Source: DASVTU01 sp036387415 (lineage in GTDB: Bacteria; Acidobacteriota; Blastocatellia; Pyrinomonadales; Pyrinomonadaceae). Taken from it: DNA of 64,000 nt. The stretch covers positions 1 through 64,000 of the forward strand of contig DASVTU010000039.1 in assembly GCA_036387415.1 (NCBI GenBank). The letters are read 5' to 3'. Shown here in pieces: positions 59,531-64,000 of this stretch; position 1 is the first letter of the stretch, and each line of letters starts with the position of its first letter. The position numbers and the translations under genes are program-made. The notes below the pieces were generated by a model. It was not told the DNA's origin and did no database searches. It worked only from the letters and a program-made list of their open reading frames with translations.

Positions 59531-60682
59531 CTAATCTGCGAAGGCGACGGTTAATTCCGGCAATGTGGCGGAGTCGGTGGCGTCGGCGCGCGTGGATTCG
59601 GCGCGGTGGACGTGTCGATAGAGGATGTCGCGTTGTTGGGGGGTGAATCCGGCGGTGCGGATGAGGTAGCGGAGCATTTTTTCGTCGGCTTCGTTGTGCG
59701 CTCCGGCGGCAGAGACGACGTTTTCCTCAATCATGACGGAACCCATGTCGTTGGCACCGAAGCGAAGCGCGACCTGCCCGAGTCGGAGTCCTTGCGTGAG
59801 CCAGGAGGATTGAAAATTGTCGATGTTGTCGAGGAAGATGCGCGAGACGGCGAGCATCTTGAGATAATCGACGCCTGTCGGTTCGTCTTTCACGCGGCGT
59901 CCGAGGGCGGTGTTTTCGCGTTGAAAGGTCCAGGGGATAAAGGCTGTGAATCCGCCTGTTTCGTCCTGTAGGTCGCGTATGCGTTGGAGATGGCGGACGC
60001 GATGTGTCACGTTATCGCCGATGCCAAACATCATCGTCGCGGTCGAACGCAGGCCGACGCGGTGGACGGCGCGCATCACGCCGAGCCATTCGTCGGTCGT
60101 GCATTTCGTGGAGACGCGTTTGCGCACTTCGTCGTCGAGAATCTCTGCGCCGCCGCCGGGCAGACTGTAGAGTCCCGCTGCCTTGAGTCGCGTCAGAATT
60201 TCTTCGTAGGAGAGGCCGGAGATGAGTCGGAGATTGTGAATCTCCGGCGGCGAGAAGCAATGGAGTTGAAACGCGGGATACTTTGCGTGAAGCGTCTGCA
60301 AAAGGTCTTCGTACCATTCGATGCCGAAATCTGGATGCAAGCCGCCCTGCATCAAGACGCCCGTGCCGCCGAGTGCGATGGTTTCGTCAATTTTCTCGCA
60401 AATCTCTTCGAGCGTGCGGACGTAGGTGTCGGGCTTGCCCGGACGACGATAGAAGGCGCAGAAGGTGCAGACGACGTTGCAGACGTTGGTGTAGTTGATA
60501 TTGCGGTCGATGATGTATGTGACAATGTTGTCGGGATGCTTGCGCTTGCGTATCTCGTCGGCGGCGACGCCGATGCGCGCGATGTCGTCTGATTCAAGCA
60601 GCGCCGTACAATCATCCGTCGTCAGGCGTTCGCCCGCCAGTGCGCGGTCAAGAATCGGTTGAATATCTCGTATGACGGTCAT
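59531..60682 (-). CDS. mqnC: Cyclic dehypoxanthinyl futalosine synthase (MqnC)
   Basis: A radical-SAM enzyme of the futalosine route to menaquinone; it cyclises dehypoxanthine futalosine. The 383-residue protein has the iron-sulfur motif C-x3-C-x2-C in NVCNVVCTFCAFYR, then VLMQGGLHPDFGIEWYEDLL, CFSPPEIHNL, LPGGGAEILDD and GSVMIEENVVSAAG, all typical of MqnC. CofH and MqnE are related; the adjacent mqnA favours MqnC. It lies downstream of mqnA on the same strand. Confidence 0.94.
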   Translation of the reverse strand: MTVIRDIQPILDRALAGERLTTDDCTALLESDDIARIGVAADEIRKRKHPDNIVTYIIDRNINYTNVCNVVCTFCAFYRRPGKPDTYVRTLEEICEKIDETIALGGTGVLMQGGLHPDFGIEWYEDLLQTLHAKYPAFQLHCFSPPEIHNLRLISGLSYEEILTRLKAAGLYSLPGGGAEILDDEVRKRVSTKCTTDEWLGVMRAVHRVGLRSTATMMFGIGDNVTHRVRHLQRIRDLQDETGGFTAFIPWTFQRENTALGRRVKDEPTGVDYLKMLAVSRIFLDNIDNFQSSWLTQGLRLGQVALRFGANDMGSVMIEENVVSAAGAHNEADEKMLRYLIRTAGFTPQQRDILYRHVHRAESTRADATDSATLPELTVAFAD

Positions 60683-60689
60683 GTGTTTT

Positions 60690-60756
60690 CCATTCCAGAC
60701 GATGGACGATAGAACATCGCCAATCTATTCCAGCCAATTTTTATTCATCATCCATT
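60690..60756. repeat. Probable weak repeat, ACGATGG words
   Basis: ACGATGG and ACGATAG with partial complement TCATCATCCATT, the same words as at 33013-33110. Degenerate. Confidence 0.35.
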
Positions 60757-60840
60757 GAAACATTATACGCTTCATGCGGGCGGCGCGTTTCGTGCGAAAG
60801 AGTGAAGAAATCATTTCGTCAGCGCATGAAAACGTTGAAA

Positions 60841-61734
60841 TCATTTCTGTGATGAAGACAAGCTCACGGTGAACGTCGTGCCTGCGCCGAGCATCTTCAA
60901 GGGGCGCGCGGCTTCGGTCAATCCGTGTTTATGCGCGAGTCGGTAAAACAGTTCGAGTCCGGCGCGCATGTCTTTGTCCAGTTCAAAACTGATGTTTTCA
61001 AGAAGATAGGATAGCAGTTCGGCACGCGGGAGTCCGAGCGTCTCCATGTACTGCGCGACGATTTCTTCGACGTGCCGCAAGCCTTCGTCGCGTGCGCCCG
61101 CGAAATCGACTCGCCGCGCCGCCTGCGCCGCCGCACCCTCGCGCGTCATCCACATGGCGAAGACGAATCCCAATCCCGTCAACTCGCGCCAGAGGTTCGC
61201 CAAATCGTAGACGCGCAGCCCTTCGCGCCGAAACGTCATCGCCGGATCGCCGATGATGAGCGCCGCATCGTGCGCGTCGAGCATCGCACGCAAGTCCGGC
61301 TGGCTGTGAGTAAATTTCGGGACGCGCTGCAAAAACTCACGAAAGACGACTTCCACCAACGCCGCCGAAGTCCGCGACGACACATCGAGCGCAATCGTCT
61401 CGACATCCTTGAGTTCCGCGCCGCGCGTCACCAACACGACGCTCCTGACGGCTCCCCTCGCGCCCACGCAAACGTTCGGCACGACCTCTATCTCCGGCAT
61501 CCTTTGATATTCGATCACGGGTACGAGCGCCACATCCGCCGTCCCACGCGCCAGCATGTCGGCGCAACGCGCGGGCGCGGCGTCCGTCAGAAGTTCTACC
61601 TCGTCGCGCCGCTCACCGCTCACAAAACTCCATATCAACGGCGCGGTGTTCAAGTAGCTCGACGCGGCGATGCGCGGCAACGGCGCACGCCCCTTCGTCT
61701 CGTCCTTTTCGTCCTCTGTCACGATAACTGCCAC
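60841..61734 (-). CDS. mqnA: Chorismate dehydratase (MqnA)
   Basis: MqnA converts chorismate to 3-enolpyruvylbenzoate, the entry to the futalosine menaquinone pathway. The 297-residue protein has the periplasmic-binding-like fold of the family: IAASSYLNTAPLIW, the ADVALVPVIEYQ motif, ALDVSSRTSAALVEV and ALIIGDPAMTF. The start is GTG with a strong GGAGG tract upstream. mqnC follows after 158 bp. Together the two indicate menaquinone made by this route rather than by MenA-F. Confidence 0.94.
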   Translation of the reverse strand: MAVIVTEDEKDETKGRAPLPRIAASSYLNTAPLIWSFVSGERRDEVELLTDAAPARCADMLARGTADVALVPVIEYQRMPEIEVVPNVCVGARGAVRSVVLVTRGAELKDVETIALDVSSRTSAALVEVVFREFLQRVPKFTHSQPDLRAMLDAHDAALIIGDPAMTFRREGLRVYDLANLWRELTGLGFVFAMWMTREGAAAQAARRVDFAGARDEGLRHVEEIVAQYMETLGLPRAELLSYLLENISFELDKDMRAGLELFYRLAHKHGLTEAARPLKMLGAGTTFTVSLSSSQK

Positions 61735-61880
61735 GCTCCTCCACCTCCGTCGCGCTGACGACGCGCCTCGCTGTGATTAACGCACGGCCTACTTTTCAAT
61801 TATCGCACAACCCGCGCCGGAGTTTATAACACGCGACATGGCGGGCGTCGGCGCGTCATTGAAGTGCGTTGACAGTCGCG

Positions 61881-61910
61881 TTGACAGTCTTTGAGGGCTG
61901 CCGTTACCAT
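61881..61910 (+). promoter_or_regulatory. Promoter of the cyclase gene
   Basis: TTGACA (61881-61886), 18-bp spacer, TACCAT (61905-61910). The -35 is preceded by an 11-bp direct repeat, GTTGACAGTCG and GTTGACAGTCT. Confidence 0.65.
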
Positions 61911-61943
61911 ACGCGCATCGACACCGACAGCAACCCAAACTTC

Positions 61944-62591
61944 ATGCCAATTTTCGACATCACCGTCCCCATTTCACCGACCACGACGCCGACCTATCCG
62001 GGCGACCCCGGCATCGAAATCGAATCGTGGGCTTCGCTCTCGAAAGGCGACGCCGCCAACGTCTCCATGCTTCACTTTGGCGCGCACACCGCCACACACA
62101 TCGACGCGCCCGCCCATTTCATCGAAGGCGCGGGCGGCATCCCGACTCTTTCACTCGACGCACTCATCGGCGAAGCGCGCGTCGTCGAGATACCCGAAGA
62201 CGTGCGTGCCATCGACGCCGCCAATCTTCCCCTGCACGAACTCGACGGCGCAACACGCGTCCTCTTCAAGACCCGCAACTCGTCGTTCTGGGAAAATCCC
62301 GACCGCCAATTTCGAGAAGATTTCACCTACATCGAACCCGACGCCGCGCGTCTGCTCGTCGAACGCGGCGTCCGTCTCGTCGGCATAGATTATCTCTCGG
62401 TCGAAAAGTTCAAATCCACAAACTTCGAGACGCACCTCGCGCTCCTTTCGCACGGCGTCGTCATCCTCGAAGGTCTCGACCTTCGCGCGGTCAGCGCGGG
62501 CGTCTACGAACTCATCTGCCTGCCGCTTCGCATCGTCGGCGGAAGCGGCGACGGCGCACCCGCACGCGCCGTCCTGCGAACGATTGATTAA
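61944..62591 (+). CDS. Cyclase-family metal-dependent hydrolase (KynB-like)
   Basis: A 215-residue protein. This ATG begins the conserved strand MPIFDITVPISPTTT; the upstream extension is not conserved. The metal site is HFGAHTATHIDAPAHF. The family includes kynurenine formamidase and isatin hydrolase; the substrate here is not clear. A promoter lies 34 bp upstream. Confidence 0.88.
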   Translation: MPIFDITVPISPTTTPTYPGDPGIEIESWASLSKGDAANVSMLHFGAHTATHIDAPAHFIEGAGGIPTLSLDALIGEARVVEIPEDVRAIDAANLPLHELDGATRVLFKTRNSSFWENPDRQFREDFTYIEPDAARLLVERGVRLVGIDYLSVEKFKSTNFETHLALLSHGVVILEGLDLRAVSAGVYELICLPLRIVGGSGDGAPARAVLRTID

Positions 62592-62722
62592 ACCGAACTG
62601 CACAGACTCGCGAACTTCCGCGTTATTTTCGGCGAATTCGGAGACAGCAACTTTTCAAGCCTCGTACTCGTAACGTTTCTACAGCATCACTCTCAACAGC
62701 ATTTTCCTCGAAGGAGTACGCG

Positions 62723-63082
62723 ATGGACAAAATAAATATCTCCGAAAAATTCAGTCTTTTCGACGAATATTGGAAGCCGAAAATTGCGGGCGAAATCAAC
62801 GACTCCTACATCAAACTCGTCAAATTCAAAGGCGACTTCGTTTGGCATCATCACGACGACGAAGACGAAATGTTTCTCGTCGTCAAGGGAAGCATGACAA
62901 TGAAGCTGCGCGACCGCGACATCACAGTCAGAGAGGGCGAATTCATCATCATCCCGCGCGGCGTCGAACACATGCCCGTCGCCGCAGAGGAAGTGCACGT
63001 GATTCTGCTTGAGCCGAAATCCACGCTCAACACCGGCAACGTCCACAACGACCGCACACTCCCCGAACTTCAACACATCTAA
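62723..63082 (+). CDS. Cupin-domain protein
   Basis: A 119-residue single-domain cupin. AAGGAG lies 6 nt before the ATG. The first cupin motif has metal-binding residues in WHHHDDEDEMFLVVKG, the second in IPRGVEHMPVAAEEVHVILL. Small cupins of this kind bind a metal or small ligand; function unknown. Confidence 0.9.
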   Translation: MDKINISEKFSLFDEYWKPKIAGEINDSYIKLVKFKGDFVWHHHDDEDEMFLVVKGSMTMKLRDRDITVREGEFIIIPRGVEHMPVAAEEVHVILLEPKSTLNTGNVHNDRTLPELQHI

Positions 63083-63152
63083 ACCTGACACGACGCATCG
63101 CAAATGAACGGGCGAACCACTGTTCGCCATTACACGACACGGAAACTCGCAG

Positions 63153-63403
63153 ATGAAATCTCAGAAGCAATTGCGACGGTCAAGTTTTGCTGCCGAGCGT
63201 GCGCTCATGGCGCGACACTCAATCCCTGAATTGATTGAACTTCTCAGAAGCGACGATTTGCGTACACGATTCCTCGCCGAAATGTGTCTGCGCGATGCAA
63301 CCAACACTTGAGTCAGTTTTCAACCTGCGGCTTCGCAGGCCGAACGCGCAGAAGCAATCGCGGAGTGGCGCGCATGGTGGCAATTCAACCGCGCTAAGGA
63401 CAA
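63153..63403 (+). pseudogene. Degenerate HEAT-like small protein
   Basis: ATG at 63153 gives a 52-residue frame (ELIELLRSDDLRTRFLAEMC) ending at TGA 63309-63311. In the +2 frame downstream, AERAEAIAEWRAWWQFNR continues what reads like a HEAT-type protein. Likely a frameshifted remnant, moderate confidence. Confidence 0.5.
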
Positions 63404-63409
63404 GAAACG

Positions 63410-63910
63410 ATGGCAAGCTCCAACAAACCAGACGGCGCAAAGAAGAAAGCCAGCTTGACCTCCCCGCCTCAGACCCCTCTAACGAATCCGTCGGCGGCGA
63501 TAACTTCTGCGGCTTCTCATCCTCCTGCACACGTCAACGTCGATGCGCCGGACTACCGCGAGCGCGTCTATGAGATTGTGCGTCGCATCCCTACAGGGCG
63601 CGTGATGACTTACGGGCAGATTGCTGAATTGCTCGGCGAAGGTTACACGGCGCGCACCGTCGGCTTCGTCATGCACGCGGCTGACGAGCATGACCCGTGG
63701 CATCGCGTCATCAACTCGCAGGGCGCGTGCTCGACCGGGCGCGTGCTCTTGCCATCGAATAAACAGCAACGCATGCTCGAAGCCGAAGGCATCGCGTTTG
63801 ATGCGCGCGGGCGTTGCGACCTCGGTCGTTACCGTTGGTCGCCGGATGAGACGGAGGACGCCAATGCAAGCAAGCAGGACGACCCGCAGCCCAGTCTCTT
63901 TAACGATTAG
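63410..63910 (+). CDS. Alkyltransferase-like protein (ATL/MGMT fold)
   Basis: A 166-residue protein with a 45-residue disordered leader, then the MGMT-fold DNA-binding domain (IPTGRVMTYGQIAELLG, ARTVGFVMHA). The acceptor Cys of methyltransferases is replaced: PWHRV has W97 where MGMT has Cys. Such ATL proteins bind O6-alkylguanine and hand the lesion to nucleotide excision repair, matching the uvrA also in this window. Confidence 0.9.
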   Translation: MASSNKPDGAKKKASLTSPPQTPLTNPSAAITSAASHPPAHVNVDAPDYRERVYEIVRRIPTGRVMTYGQIAELLGEGYTARTVGFVMHAADEHDPWHRVINSQGACSTGRVLLPSNKQQRMLEAEGIAFDARGRCDLGRYRWSPDETEDANASKQDDPQPSLFND

Positions 63911-63924
63911 GCGTTTCAAAATTT

Positions 63925-63954
63925 GCCACTGAAGACGCCGAGGCACAGAGAAGT
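63925..63954. repeat. Single-arm repeat, GCCGAGGCACAGAG words
   Basis: Short purine-rich array after the ATL gene, the same words as the left part of 28150-28253. A complementary arm, if any, would be beyond the window. Confidence 0.4.
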
Positions 63955-64000
63955 TTTTTGAAAGAAAGGCTGAAAATCATCGTCGAGGGAATTGATGCAT

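Noticed and set aside
59531..60682. CofH (F420 synthesis) for the radical-SAM enzyme
   Set aside because: The adjacent chorismate dehydratase and the VLMQGGLHP and LPGGGAEILDD motifs favour MqnC.

Overview
The window looks like a chromosome segment of an Acidobacteriota bacterium, probably of the Blastocatellia type. This rests on the VWFA-related domain typical of that phylum, a futalosine menaquinone pathway, many small secreted proteins of unknown function and about 57-60% GC in the lines I counted. Taxonomy is inferred from gene content only. Nearly all of the window is core chromosome; the one clear accessory stretch is about 3.6 kb near 55.8-59.4 kb.

Layout. 1-660: four tRNA genes (Thr-TGT, Tyr, Gly, Thr-GGT) followed by the start of tuf, all on the minus strand. 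1-9.2 kb: a secreted protein, pgsA, uvrA, a TPR protein, gmhA and a deoxyhypusine-synthase-like protein. 9.2-12.5 kb: a FecA-like TonB receptor behind a strong promoter with a Fur-box-like palindrome, then a DksA/TraR-type protein. 12.6-17.5 kb (minus): trmFO, a VWFA protein and xerC, preceded by a histone-H1-like protein; then tRNA-Thr(CGT). 17.7-20.1 kb: a kinase dimerisation stub divergent from an NtrC-type regulator, then tRNA-Gln. 20.6-25.8 kb: a secreted phosphatase, then the minus-strand run ppk1, a secreted kinase-like protein and a DUF4956 membrane protein. 26.5-31 kb: tldD, tldE and two small membrane proteins. 31-38 kb: a PD-(D/E)XK-like protein, a thiolase, a secreted protein and a PpiD-like chaperone. 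38-42 kb: TerC, a FecR-domain protein and a diguanylate cyclase. 42.6-52.7 kb: the rod-shape and elongation genes mreB, mreC, mreD, mrdA and rodA, then RNase E/G. 52.7-55.7 kb: an alpha/beta hydrolase, a TraB/GumN-like protein and a nitrilase-family amidase. 55.8-59.4 kb: the island. 59.5-64 kb: mqnC and mqnA, a cyclase, a cupin and an alkyltransferase-like protein.

Two things stand out. First, about twenty intergenic regions hold hairpins whose arms are tandem 7-bp words (for example GAGGTTA, GGTAAAT, AGGCAAA, CAGTAGA, GCGGATT). The purine-rich arm is always 5' and the pyrimidine-rich arm 3'. They fill stop-to-start gaps almost exactly, some include the upstream stop codon, and at least eight following genes have no Shine-Dalgarno sequence. 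Second, a low-GC insert carries a 969-residue protein with an N-terminal calcineurin-like phosphoesterase, a central P-loop NTPase and a helical C-terminus. This is the architecture of STAND-type immune proteins. The insert is bounded by a 142-bp direct repeat of the 3' end of the neighbouring nitrilase gene.

All calls come from reading the sequence; no database search was possible. Start codons were moved inward where a signal peptide, ribosome binding site or gene overlap favoured it.
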